A stretch of DNA of 64,000 bases. Origin: Actinoplanes sp. N902-109 (GTDB lineage Bacteria; Actinomycetota; Actinomycetes; Mycobacteriales; Micromonosporaceae). The notes under the pieces are model-generated. The model made no database searches. It saw nothing but the letters and a program-made list of their open reading frames with translations, and was not told the DNA's origin. The stretch is from the NCBI RefSeq assembly GCF_000389965.1, contig NC_021191.1:7751501-7815500 (forward strand), written 5' to 3'. Each line of letters starts with the position of its first letter. Position 1 is the first letter of the stretch. This document shows, piece by piece, positions 16,688 through 25,045 of this stretch. Made by a program: the position numbers and the translations under genes.

Positions 16688-18007
16688 TCAGCGGGTCGCG
16701 CCCACCACCGCCCAGCGCGGCCCACGCCACCGCAGCACCAGCGCTACCAGCCGGACCAGCGTGAACATCGCGAGGCCGGCCCAGATGCCGGGCAGACCCC
16801 AGTGCCGCGCGTACGACAACCAGATCAGCGGGAGGAAGCCGCCCAGCGCCCCGATCAACGTCATGGTCCGCAGATAACCGACATCGCCGGCCCCGATCAT
16901 CACCCCGTCGAGGGCGTAGACCACGCCGGCGAACGGCAGCATCCCGGCGAGCCAGGGCCACACCACCGCCGCCTGCTCATGCACTCCCGGATCGCTGGTG
17001 AACAGGCTGGGGATGACCCCCGCACCAGCCGCCGCCAGCACCGCGAACGCCACCCCGGCCACCCCGCCGACGAGGGTGACCCGGCGGGCGACCGCCCGGG
17101 CCGCCGGTTCGTCGCCCGCTCCCAGCGCCGCCCCGACCAGCGACTGCGCGGCGATGGCGACCGCATCCAGGGCCAGCGCGGCGAAGAACCACAGTTGCAG
17201 CGCGATCTGGTGGGCGCCGACCGCCGCCACGCCGAAGCGGGACGCCACCGCGGTCGCTGACAGCCAGCAGGCCTGGAACGCCGCGCCGCGGATCAGCAAG
17301 TCACGGCCGAGCACGAGCTGGTTGCCGATGACCGCGGGCACCGGGCGCAGCGGCACCCGCTCCCGGACGATCGCCCAGCAGAACAGCGCACCGGTGAGGG
17401 ACTGAGCGGTCACGTTGGCCACCGCGGACCCGGTCAGCCCCCAGCCCGCGGCGTACACGAGCAGCGGGCACAGAATCGCGGACAGCACGTTGGCGCCGAG
17501 CACGAAGTACAGCGGCCGGCGGGTGTCCTGCACCCCGCGCATCCAGCCGTTGCCCGCCGCGGCCAGCAGCAGGCCGGGCACCCCGAGCGCGGCGATGCGC
17601 AACCAGTGGGCGGCGGACCCGGCGGCCTGTGGGTCGCCGGCGAGGGCCCGGGCGAGCGGGCCGGCGAAGAGCTGCGCGAGGACGACCAGCAGCACACCGG
17701 TGCCCAGGGCGAGCCAGGACGCCTGCACCCCCTCGGCCACCGCGGCGGCTCGCTCACCGGCACCGAAGTGGCGGGCGGCGCGACCGGTCGTCCCGTACGC
17801 CATCAGGGTGCCGAACCAGACGGCGAGGGACAGCACGGTGCCGCCGACCGCAACGGCGGCCAGCGGCACCCGGCCGAGGTGGCCGACCACTGCGGTGTCG
17901 ACGAGCACGTACAGCGGCTCAGCGGCGAGCACGACCAGGGCCGGCAGCGCCAGCGCGGTGATGCGCCGGGTGAGGGTGCGGTCAGCGACCTCAGCGGGCA
18001 GGCTCAT
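16688..18007 (-). CDS. MATE family efflux transporter (DinF-like)
   Basis: 439 residues with about twelve hydrophobic helices in two homologous halves, starting MSLPAEVADRTLTRRITALALPALVVLAAEPLYVL. This is the MatE fold; VDTAVVGHLG is the conserved first-half motif (D-T-A-V-V-G-x-L-G). MATE proteins export cationic drugs or metabolites against Na+ or H+. The DinF branch lies beside rbfA/nrnA/truB in many actinobacteria, suggesting an old linkage rather than a specialised role. ATG 18007; 23 bp from truB. Confidence 0.93.
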   Translation of the reverse strand: MSLPAEVADRTLTRRITALALPALVVLAAEPLYVLVDTAVVGHLGRVPLAAVAVGGTVLSLAVWFGTLMAYGTTGRAARHFGAGERAAAVAEGVQASWLALGTGVLLVVLAQLFAGPLARALAGDPQAAGSAAHWLRIAALGVPGLLLAAAGNGWMRGVQDTRRPLYFVLGANVLSAILCPLLVYAAGWGLTGSAVANVTAQSLTGALFCWAIVRERVPLRPVPAVIGNQLVLGRDLLIRGAAFQACWLSATAVASRFGVAAVGAHQIALQLWFFAALALDAVAIAAQSLVGAALGAGDEPAARAVARRVTLVGGVAGVAFAVLAAAGAGVIPSLFTSDPGVHEQAAVVWPWLAGMLPFAGVVYALDGVMIGAGDVGYLRTMTLIGALGGFLPLIWLSYARHWGLPGIWAGLAMFTLVRLVALVLRWRGPRWAVVGATR

Positions 18008-18077
18008 GGAACCCCATGATGCCCGGGCTTGGTAAGGGCTGCAACGCGGCAGCGGTAGTTACGGCGGCAGGCGCTGG

Positions 18078-18167
18078 TTACTGCCGGGTGTCCATCGACG
18101 TCTGCAGCGCGCGGCGCATCTGCTCGCGGGCGTCGTCGGCGGGCTGGGGCTTCGGCTTGGCGGCCAT
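18078..18167 (-). CDS. Possible 29-residue micro-ORF
   Basis: The ATG at 18167 has a good ribosome-binding site (GGAAGG, 7 nt upstream) and the frame closes with TAA at 18078, an uncommon stop in such GC-rich DNA. The product is Lys/Pro-rich at first (MAAKPKPQPADD) and then amphipathic (AREQMRRALQTSMDTRQ). It lies 70 bp upstream of the MATE start on the same strand and 240 bp below the nrnA terminator, so it would head its own transcript. I do not recognise it; short actinobacterial DUF5302-type proteins have a similar style. Translation is plausible but unproven. Confidence 0.45.
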   Translation of the reverse strand: MAAKPKPQPADDAREQMRRALQTSMDTRQ

Positions 18168-18406
18168 GGTGGTTCCTTCCACAGGATTGATCGAGCGGGC
18201 GTCGCGGGACCGTCCCGGGGTCACCGGGCGGTGGCAGGCGGCGCGTCCCGGGAGGTGTGCACCCGGGGTGGCTCGAGGTCCTCACAACGGGTCACCAGTG
18301 GTAACCGCCAGTCATGGTTGTGACTGTGCAAAAACCAAATCACCGTTAACCCAAACTAGCGTTCAGTCCCGCGGTATGCGATGCGGATCCCAGCAAACGG
18401 GACATA

Positions 18407-18443
18407 GAAAAACGACAGGCCGGCCCGAAGGCCGGCCTGTCGT
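18407..18443 (-). terminator. Strong intrinsic terminator of the nrnA operon
   Basis: A perfect 14-bp stem (18412-18425 with 18430-18443) is capped, on the minus strand, by a UUCG tetraloop and followed by a U5 tract. It lies 14 bp past the nrnA stop. This is the clearest rho-independent terminator in the window. The region from here to 18168 (about 240 bp) holds no gene; a 6-bp inverted repeat CAGTCA/TGACTG at 18309-18326 is the only structure I see in it. Confidence 0.92.
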
Positions 18444-18457
18444 GCTTTGATTCCCAG

Positions 18458-19510
18458 CTAGACGATCACATGGCGGGTCAGTTGCCAACGCACTGTCGCC
18501 ACCACCTCACTCGGGGTGCCGTAGCCGGTGAAGCCGGCCGCCAGGCGGTGCCCGCCGCCACGCAGCGCAACTGCCACCGCGCTGACGTCGACCGCGCCCT
18601 TGCTGCGCAACGACACCGCCCACTCCGCCTCGGCGAGCTGCTTGACCACCACTGAGACATCGGCCTCGGCCACGCAACGCACCGGATCGATGAGCGCGTC
18701 CAGCACATACGGCCGTTGCCCGTGCCGTTCGAGGTCGTCGAGCGTGGCGTAGGTCCACACCATGCCGTGCCCGCCCGCCGCGTCCGGCTCGAACTCGGCC
18801 CGGGCCAGCACGTCGGCGAACAGCTTCATCGCCCCGAACGGACGGCTGTCGAAGATCCGCCGGGAGATCTCCCCCGGCCGGATGCCCGTCTCGATCAGCC
18901 GCGCCGCCATCTCGTGCACCCGCGGCGTCGTCATGTCGAACCGGAACGAGCCGGTGTCGGTGGCCAGCGCGATGTAGAGGCATTCGGCGATCTCGGCGTC
19001 CAGCGGGACGTCGAGCCGGTCGAGCAGCTCCTCCACGACCACCGAGGTCGCCGCGGCCTGAGGGTCGACGAGGCGTACCTCGCCGAAGCCGGTGTTGCTC
19101 GCATGGTGGTCGAGCACGATCGAGGCACCGGCACTCTGCAGCCGGTCGGCCAGCGCGCCCATCCGGGACTCGGCCGCCACGTCGAACACCACCACCAGGT
19201 CCGGCGCGGGATCCGCCTGCTCGGCCGGGACCAGCAGGTCGAGGCCGGGCATCTCGGTGAACGGCGCCGGCACCTCGAACGGCCCCGGGAACGTCGCCTG
19301 CACGGTGCGCACCCCCAGCCGGCGCAGGCCCAGCCCGAAGCCGAGCATGCTGCCCAGCGCGTCGCCGTCCGGGTTGACGTGACAGATGAGCAGGACACGG
19401 TCGTCCGGAGCCAGCTGCTCGACCACCTCCACGGCGGCGGCCCACTCGTCGTTCTCGGCCTGGAACTCCGCGACTGCGGCCGCAACGGCCCGGGAGACCG
19501 TGTCCGTCAC
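18458..19510 (-). CDS. nrnA: Bifunctional oligoribonuclease / PAP phosphatase (DHH family)
   Basis: 350 residues. The DHH domain has the metal motifs HVNPDGDALGSM and LDHHASNTGFGE, with VVFDVAAES between them. The DHHA1 domain ends in ALRGGGHRLAAGFTGYGT. NrnA degrades short RNAs from their ends and dephosphorylates 3'-phosphoadenosine 5'-phosphate. Length is slightly above the usual ~320-340 because of an N-terminal extension rich in Val/Ala. The ATG/GTG at 19510 overlaps the rbfA stop by 4 bp, so the pair is coupled. An intrinsic terminator follows. Confidence 0.94.
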   Translation of the reverse strand: MTDTVSRAVAAAVAEFQAENDEWAAAVEVVEQLAPDDRVLLICHVNPDGDALGSMLGFGLGLRRLGVRTVQATFPGPFEVPAPFTEMPGLDLLVPAEQADPAPDLVVVFDVAAESRMGALADRLQSAGASIVLDHHASNTGFGEVRLVDPQAAATSVVVEELLDRLDVPLDAEIAECLYIALATDTGSFRFDMTTPRVHEMAARLIETGIRPGEISRRIFDSRPFGAMKLFADVLARAEFEPDAAGGHGMVWTYATLDDLERHGQRPYVLDALIDPVRCVAEADVSVVVKQLAEAEWAVSLRSKGAVDVSAVAVALRGGGHRLAAGFTGYGTPSEVVATVRWQLTRHVIV

Positions 19511-19968
19511 TGTTTCTCCTCGGCGCCCACTCGCTCCTCGGCGTCGTCGTCCTCGTCGTCGGACTTGTACGGGTCGGCGTCACCGGCGTACTGCTTGCCG
19601 GCGGCGAGCCGCTGCACCTCCTCGTCGCGGTGGCGGGCCGCGGCGAGCAGGTCGTCGATCTCCTTGGCGTGGTCCTGCACGTTGTCCAGGACGAACGTGA
19701 GGCTCGGCGAGTGCCGCAGCCCGAGGGCGTGACCCACCCGGCTGCGCAGCATGCCCTTGGCGCTCTCCAGCGCGGCGGCGGTCGAGGCCTGCTCGGTCTG
19801 GTCGCCCAGCACGGTGTAGAAGACCTGCGCGTCCCGCAGGTCACCCGTGATCCGGGCGTCCGTGACCGTCAGCATGCCGAGCCTGGGGTCCTTGATCTCG
19901 CGCACCAGCGAGGCCACCAGCTCCCGCACCCGCTCCGCGTGCCGTCGCGTCTTGGCCGGGTCCGACAT
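19507..19968 (-). CDS. rbfA: Ribosome-binding factor A
   Basis: 153 residues from ATG 19968 (MSDPAKTRRHAERVRELVASL), with GGAGGTGGG upstream; an earlier in-frame ATG is less suited. RbfA helps 30S maturation near 16S helix 1. Family features are REIKDPRLGMLTVTDARITGDLRDAQVFYTVLG and the RSRVGHALGLRHSPSLTFVLD stretch. The acidic C-terminal tail (SDDEDDDAEERVGAEEK) is longer than in E. coli, as in other actinobacteria. It overlaps nrnA by 4 bp. Confidence 0.95.
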   Translation of the reverse strand: MSDPAKTRRHAERVRELVASLVREIKDPRLGMLTVTDARITGDLRDAQVFYTVLGDQTEQASTAAALESAKGMLRSRVGHALGLRHSPSLTFVLDNVQDHAKEIDDLLAAARHRDEEVQRLAAGKQYAGDADPYKSDDEDDDAEERVGAEEKQ

Positions 19969-20061
19969 AACGCCCACCTCCGACAACCGTGCCTGCGGGG
20001 TTACCCACCCCCGCCCAACTCCCGAAGCCTACCCACCACCGGCAGGGGGTGAACGTCGGCG

Positions 20062-20361
20062 CTACTCGTCGTCGTCCTCGCCGTAGAGCCGGCGCTTGAC
20101 CGAGAGCAACTCGATCTCGGGCCGCCCGGCGATCTGGTTCTCACAGGTGTCGACCACAGCGCGGGCCTGGGCCGGCTCGGCGGCCACCACCGCCACCCCG
20201 ATGCGGGCCCGGCCGACCAGATCGTGCATGCCGACCTCGGCCACGCTGACCTCGAACTTGCGCACCATCGCGAGGATCGGCCGGACGTAGGAACGCTTCT
20301 GCTTCAGCGAGCGGGAGTCATCGGGCAGAAGAATGTCGAATACCGCAGTCTCCGTGTACAT
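20062..20361 (-). CDS. DUF503 family protein (YlxP-like)
   Basis: 99 residues from ATG 20361 (MYTETAVFDILLPDD). The conserved SRSLKQKRSYVRPIL motif and the strand-helix-strand pattern of DUF503 are clear, and the C-terminus is acidic (YGEDDDE). The family is found with infB and rbfA in Gram-positive bacteria and is thought to act in translation or ribosome assembly, but no activity is established. It lies 94 bp above rbfA and 34 bp below the TRM11-like gene. Confidence 0.9.
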   Translation of the reverse strand: MYTETAVFDILLPDDSRSLKQKRSYVRPILAMVRKFEVSVAEVGMHDLVGRARIGVAVVAAEPAQARAVVDTCENQIAGRPEIELLSVKRRLYGEDDDE

Positions 20362-20394
20362 CAGCGAGCACACTACGCCCGCCCCCGGACCGCA

Positions 20395-21420
20395 TCACCC
20401 GGATTTGCGGGCCACCACGACGTCGCGCTCGATGCCCTGGTCGACCCGGTGGCTCAGCTCCTCGTGCGCGACCAGCTCCAGCCCGTTGGCGAGCAGGATG
20501 TCCTCGGCCAGCTCGCGCTTGGCGACCTTGGTGTTCCAGGACAGGCCCAGCGCGCCGCCCTCGCGCAGCAACGGCAGCCACTGCGGCACCGCCCGCTCCA
20601 GCAGGTCGAGCGGACTGCGGGTGAGGCCGCCGGCGTCGTCGTAGCTGCCGTGGGCCACGCCGTACGGCAGATCGGTGACCAGCACGTCCGCGCACCCGGC
20701 CCGCAGCAGACCGTCGAGCTGGGTGGTGTCGGCATTCAGCACCGTGACCTTGCGCACCACACCGGCCTTGTGATCGTCCTTGCTGGCGGCCAGCGTCACC
20801 TCCAACCGCCGGGCGGCCCGGCGGCCCTGACGGCGCACCGGCACCAGCTCCGCGCTGTGCTTGAGCCGCTTGCGCTTCAGCCAGGTCTGCAGGAACAACT
20901 TGTACGCCTCGACGTCCTTGCCGTCGATCTCCACGCCCAGCGCGTCGTAGCCGTACATGAGCGCCTGGTTGAGCGTGGTGCCGCGACCGGCCAGCGGGTC
21001 GAGCACGGTGAGCCCGCCGGTGAGCATCCGGCCGGCCGCGGCCGAGCCGAGCACGGTGAGATTGAGCAGCAGCTTGGTGAACTGCTCGTTGGTCTTGCCG
21101 GCGTACTTGGGGATCGTGATCAGGTCGCTGTCGAAGCGGGCCAGCGGGGTCAGCACGACCGGCCGCAGCAGCTCGTCCTCGACCCGCTCGAACAGGGCGT
21201 AGCCGGCCGACAGGTTCGACAGGTAGGCGATGTCACCCGCCGAGAGCTCGCCGTCGAAGGTGAGGTAACCGACGCCACCGATCGTGGCCTCCGCGATGTC
21301 GCCGAGCGGTGCGGACAGCACGCGCGAGAACGCGGCCAGCTCGGCGCGGGACAGCCGACCGGCCTGGTCGGCGTAGACGCGGTTGGCGGACGGAGCGAGC
21401 AGCAGGGCGTAGCGGGACAT
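20395..21420 (-). CDS. TRM11-like SAM-dependent RNA methyltransferase
   Basis: 341 residues from ATG 21420 (MSRYALLLAPSANRVYADQA); the upstream frame overlaps infB and is not used. The N-terminal part resembles the THUMP-like region of archaeal/eukaryal Trm11-type guanosine N2-methyltransferases. The catalytic Rossmann domain has the SAM motif LTVLDPLAGRGTTLNQAL and the catalytic TDLPYG (N/D-P-P-Y type) motif near residue 240. LKRKRLKHSAELV is a basic segment probably for RNA contact. The N2-guanosine target is inference; a DNA amino-methyltransferase is less likely because no target-recognition domain is visible. It is inserted between the infB terminator and DUF503, with no clear promoter of its own recognised. 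Confidence 0.78.
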   Translation of the reverse strand: MSRYALLLAPSANRVYADQAGRLSRAELAAFSRVLSAPLGDIAEATIGGVGYLTFDGELSAGDIAYLSNLSAGYALFERVEDELLRPVVLTPLARFDSDLITIPKYAGKTNEQFTKLLLNLTVLGSAAAGRMLTGGLTVLDPLAGRGTTLNQALMYGYDALGVEIDGKDVEAYKLFLQTWLKRKRLKHSAELVPVRRQGRRAARRLEVTLAASKDDHKAGVVRKVTVLNADTTQLDGLLRAGCADVLVTDLPYGVAHGSYDDAGGLTRSPLDLLERAVPQWLPLLREGGALGLSWNTKVAKRELAEDILLANGLELVAHEELSHRVDQGIERDVVVARKSG

Positions 21421-21438
21421 CTGAGTAGTAAAGACAAC

Positions 21439-21466
21439 GGCCCCCGGCGCCGAAGCACCGGGGGCC
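21439..21466 (-). terminator. Intrinsic terminator of the infB operon
   Basis: A 12-bp stem (21439-21450 with 21455-21466, one G-U pair) with a UUCG loop on the minus strand is followed by a U-rich stretch (GTTGTCTTT). It lies 18 bp beyond the infB stop and before the methyltransferase start at 21420. Confidence 0.9.
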
Positions 21467-21484
21467 GACGTCAAGCCGCCTGGA

Positions 21485-24400
21485 TCAGGCGCGCGGCTTC
21501 TCGCGCATCTCGAAGGTCTCGAACACGTCGCCGATCTGCGGCGTGCCGAACCCGGAGAACGTGACACCGCACTCGAAGCCCTCGCGGACCTCGGTCGCGT
21601 CGTCCTTGAAGCGGCGCAGCGAGTTGATCGTGACGTTGTCCGCCACGACGACCCCGTCGCGCAGCACCCGGGCCTTGCCGTTCCGCTTGATGACACCCGA
21701 GCGGACCATACAACCGGCGATGAGACCGATCTTGGACGAGCGGAAGACCTCGCGGATCTCCGCGGTGCCCATCTCGACCTCTTCGTACTCCGGCTTGAGC
21801 AGGCCCTTGAGCGCCGCCTCGATCTCCTCGATGGCCTGGTAGATCACGCTGTAGTAGCGGATCTCCACGCCGGCGCGGTCGGCGAGCTCCTTGACCTTGT
21901 TCGACGCCCGGACGTTGAAGCCGATGATCGTCGCGATCTGCTCCGACGAGGCCGACGCCAGGTTGACGTCGCTCTCGGTGATCGCACCGACGCCGCGGTG
22001 GATGACCTTGAGCTGGATCTCGTCCGGAATCTCGATCTTGAACAGCGCATCCTCGAGAGCCTCCACCGAACCGGAGGAGTCACCCTTGATGAGCAGCGTG
22101 AGCGACGTCTTCTCGCCCTCCTTGAGCTGCTCCATGAGCGTCTCGAGAGTGGCCCGGCCGCGCGAGTTGGCGAAGCTCGCCGCCCGGCGACGGGCCTGCC
22201 GCTGCTCGGCGATCTGCCGCACCGTGCGGTCGTCCTCGGCGGCGAGGAACGTGTCGCCCGCGCCCGGCACCGAGGTGAGACCCAGGACCAGGACCGGACG
22301 TGCCGGCTCGGCCTCGGCCACGGTGTTGCCGTTCTCGTCGAGCATGGCACGGACGCGGCCGTGCGCGCCGCCCGCCACGATCGAGTCGCCGGCCCGGAGC
22401 GTGCCCTTCTGCACCAGGACGGTGGCGACCGCACCGCGGCCCTTGTCCAGGTGCGACTCCACCACGACACCCTGGGCGGGGCCGTCGGTCGGAGCGGTCA
22501 GCTCCAGCGACGCGTCGGCGGTCAGCAGGACGGCCTCGAGCAGGTCGTCGATGCCGATGCCGGGCTTCGCCGCGACGTTGACGAACATCGTGTCGCCGCC
22601 GTACTCCTCGGCGAGCAGGCCGTAATCGGTGAGCTGCTGGCGCACCTTGTCCGGGTTGGCGCCCGGCTTGTCGATCTTGTTGACCGCGACCACGATCGGG
22701 ACCTCGGCGGCCTTCGCGTGGTTGAGCGCCTCGACCGTCTGCGGCATCACGCCGTCGTCGGCCGCGACCACCAGGATGACGATGTCCGTCGCCTGGGCAC
22801 CACGGGCACGCATGGCGGTGAACGCCTCGTGACCCGGGGTGTCCAGGAACGTGATCGCCCGATCGACGCCGTTGTGCTCGTAGGCGACCTGGTAGGCACC
22901 GATGTGCTGGGTGATGCCACCCGCCTCGCCGGCGACCACGTTGGTCTTGCGGATCGCGTCGAGCAGCTTCGTCTTGCCGTGGTCGACGTGACCCATGACG
23001 GTCACGACCGGCGGCCGGACGACCAGGCGGTCCTCGTCCACCGCGGCGTCGAGGTCGATGTTGAACTGCGCGAGCAGCTCACGGTCCTCGTCCTCGGGGC
23101 TGACGATCTGGACGTTGAAGCCCAGGTGCTCACCCAGCAGCAGCAGCGTGTCGTCGGAGCACGACTGCGTCGCCGTCACCATCTCGCCCAGGTTGAACAT
23201 CTCCTGGACCAGCGAGCCGGGGTTCGCGTTGATCTTGTCGGCGAAGTCGGACAGCGAGGCGCCACGCGACAGCCGGATCTCCTGACCCTGACCGCGCGGA
23301 GCACCCGAGCTCATCTGCGGAGCCGACAGGTTGTCGAACTCTTGACGCCGCTGCTTCTTCGACTTGCGGCCACGGGTCGGCCGGCCACCCGGACGCCCGA
23401 AGGCACCCGCGGCACCGCCGCCACGGCCACGACCGCCACCACCGGGACGCCCGGGAGCGCCACCGACGGGACCGCCGCCACCGCCACCGGGACGGAAACC
23501 GCCACCAGCGCCGCCGCCACCGCCACCGGGGCCACCGCGGTAACCACCGCCGCCGCCACCGCCACCGGGACCGCCGCGGTAACCACCGCCGGCGCCACCG
23601 CCGCCGCCGGGACGGAAACCGCCACCGCCGCCACCGGGACCGCGACCGCCGCCACCGGGACCGCCGGGGCGGCCGGTGCCGGGTCCGGCCGGACGGCCGG
23701 GACGCTGCGACGGCATGGACGCGGGGCTGGGCCGCGGCGGCATGGACGCCGGGCTCGGCCGCGGCGGCATGCCGGGCTGGTTGGGACGCGGCATCGACGC
23801 CGGGGTCGGCCGGGGGCTGCCGCCACCGGAGACACCGAACGGGTTGTTGCCGGGACCGCGCGCCGGCGGTCGCGGCGTGCCACCCGGGGCCGGGCGGCCC
23901 GGAGCGGGTGCACCGGGAGCGGCCGGACGCGCGGCGGCCGGCGAACCGGGACGCGGCGGGACCGAGCCGGGGCCCGGACGCGGACGCGAGGTGCCACCGT
24001 CGGCCGGGGGCTGTTGCGCCCGGCGTTCGGCGTCCCGGGTGCGGGCGGCCTGAGCGGCCTTGACCGCGGCCTCCTGCTCGGCCTTGAGAGCCGACGCGCG
24101 GGCCTCGGCAGCCGCCACCTCGATGTCGTGTGCACTCGCCGGCTTGGCAACCGGGCCGGGCCGGGGACCCGGACGACCGGGTACCGGCGGCCGGCTGGCC
24201 GGGGAGGGCCGCGACGGCGCGGCGGAAGCAGGCGCCGGCGACACGGGCGTGCTGGGCACACCCGGAGCCGGAGCCGGAGTCGGACGCCGCGGCGGCTGGG
24301 GCCGTGCGGTCATCGGGTTGGGACGGGGGCCACTGGGCGTGGAGGCGCTGGGCGCGGGAGCGCTGGGGGCCGCCGAGGACGCCGCAGGTGCGGCGGATCC

Positions 24401-24565
24401 GTTCGACGCCTCGAGCGCACCACGCAGTCGCCGGGCCACGGGGGCCTCAACCGTGCTGGATGCGGATTTGACGAACTCGCCCATCTCCTTGAGCTTGGCG
24501 AGAACGGTCTTGCTGTCGACCCCGAGCTCCTTCGCGAGCTCGTGTACGCGGGCCTTGCCTGGCAC
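21485..24565 (-). CDS. infB: Translation initiation factor IF-2 with long Pro/Gly-rich N-terminal region
   Basis: 1026 residues from GTG 24565 (MPGKARVHELAKELGVDSKTVL), preceded by GAGGAG; the in-frame GTG at 24577 overlaps that site and is rejected. IF-2 places initiator tRNA on the 30S subunit. The order is IF2_N helix (1-50), a low-complexity Pro/Ala/Arg region (~60-290), a Gly/Arg block (~290-395), a second IF2_N, the G domain with GHVDHGKT near 523-530, NKIDKPGA and domains II-IV. The total length exceeds that of most bacterial IF-2. The low-complexity DNA (about 23390-24330) is highly repetitive. A terminator follows the gene. Confidence 0.97.
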   Translation of the reverse strand: MPGKARVHELAKELGVDSKTVLAKLKEMGEFVKSASSTVEAPVARRLRGALEASNGSAAPAASSAAPSAPAPSASTPSGPRPNPMTARPQPPRRPTPAPAPGVPSTPVSPAPASAAPSRPSPASRPPVPGRPGPRPGPVAKPASAHDIEVAAAEARASALKAEQEAAVKAAQAARTRDAERRAQQPPADGGTSRPRPGPGSVPPRPGSPAAARPAAPGAPAPGRPAPGGTPRPPARGPGNNPFGVSGGGSPRPTPASMPRPNQPGMPPRPSPASMPPRPSPASMPSQRPGRPAGPGTGRPGGPGGGGRGPGGGGGGFRPGGGGGAGGGYRGGPGGGGGGGGYRGGPGGGGGGAGGGFRPGGGGGGPVGGAPGRPGGGGRGRGGGAAGAFGRPGGRPTRGRKSKKQRRQEFDNLSAPQMSSGAPRGQGQEIRLSRGASLSDFADKINANPGSLVQEMFNLGEMVTATQSCSDDTLLLLGEHLGFNVQIVSPEDEDRELLAQFNIDLDAAVDEDRLVVRPPVVTVMGHVDHGKTKLLDAIRKTNVVAGEAGGITQHIGAYQVAYEHNGVDRAITFLDTPGHEAFTAMRARGAQATDIVILVVAADDGVMPQTVEALNHAKAAEVPIVVAVNKIDKPGANPDKVRQQLTDYGLLAEEYGGDTMFVNVAAKPGIGIDDLLEAVLLTADASLELTAPTDGPAQGVVVESHLDKGRGAVATVLVQKGTLRAGDSIVAGGAHGRVRAMLDENGNTVAEAEPARPVLVLGLTSVPGAGDTFLAAEDDRTVRQIAEQRQARRRAASFANSRGRATLETLMEQLKEGEKTSLTLLIKGDSSGSVEALEDALFKIEIPDEIQLKVIHRGVGAITESDVNLASASSEQIATIIGFNVRASNKVKELADRAGVEIRYYSVIYQAIEEIEAALKGLLKPEYEEVEMGTAEIREVFRSSKIGLIAGCMVRSGVIKRNGKARVLRDGVVVADNVTINSLRRFKDDATEVREGFECGVTFSGFGTPQIGDVFETFEMREKPRA

Positions 24566-24672
24566 TGCACTCCTCACTTCGAGGTCGTGCGAGCAGCACC
24601 CGCAGCGACCTCACTCGTGCACTAGAAGCCTGGTCATTTCAGGGACTTCATCGTGTGCTCATGTCGGTCGTC

Positions 24673-24993
24673 CTACCTTGCTGGGTCGTGACGGGGCACC
24701 GACGCCTCGTCATCGGTCGTTCCGCACAGCGCAGCCGTGCGGATGTGCTCGGCAAGCAAGCCGGTGTCAGCAACACCGGTGAGACGCAACGCACGCCCGA
24801 AGGCGCGACGCCGCTCCGCCTGCGCGAAGCAGGCCGGATCAAGATGCAGATGCGCTCCCCGACCCGGCAGCCGACGGTCCGGATCGGGCTGAAGCTGGAG
24901 AAGATCTCCCGCTTCCACCGCGACGAACCGCAGTAATTCAGTGGCCGGCGCGCGTAAGCGACAACCGACACAGGTTCGTTCAGGAACTCGCAT
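24673..24993 (-). CDS. YlxR family RNA-binding protein (DUF448)
   Basis: 106 residues from ATG 24993 (MRVPERTCVGCR). The DUF448 hallmark RTCVGCRLRAP is at the start, with GRGAHLHLDPACFAQAERRRAF following. YlxR proteins lie between nusA and infB in most Gram-positives and are described as nucleic-acid-binding; in some species they contact RNase P or regulate transcription. The C-terminal 25 residues are not conserved. It ends 107 bp before infB and starts 52 bp after nusA. Confidence 0.92.
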   Translation of the reverse strand: MRVPERTCVGCRLRAPATELLRFVAVEAGDLLQLQPDPDRRLPGRGAHLHLDPACFAQAERRRAFGRALRLTGVADTGLLAEHIRTAALCGTTDDEASVPRHDPAR

Positions 24994-25045
24994 CGGGCCG
25001 ACCCGAGCAAAGTCTACTCCTCGGACGCGGTTCTCGCGTATCCGG

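Noticed and set aside
23390..23700. Non-coding minisatellite
   Set aside because: The repeats are in frame within infB and encode its Gly-rich region.
21998..24625. 875-codon open frame on the plus strand opposite infB
   Set aside because: Antisense shadow of infB; Thr/Ala repeats are the complement of the Gly/Pro-rich DNA.
24566..24672. Riboswitch or attenuator between ylxR and infB
   Set aside because: The spacer shows no convincing alternative hairpins or known aptamer motif.
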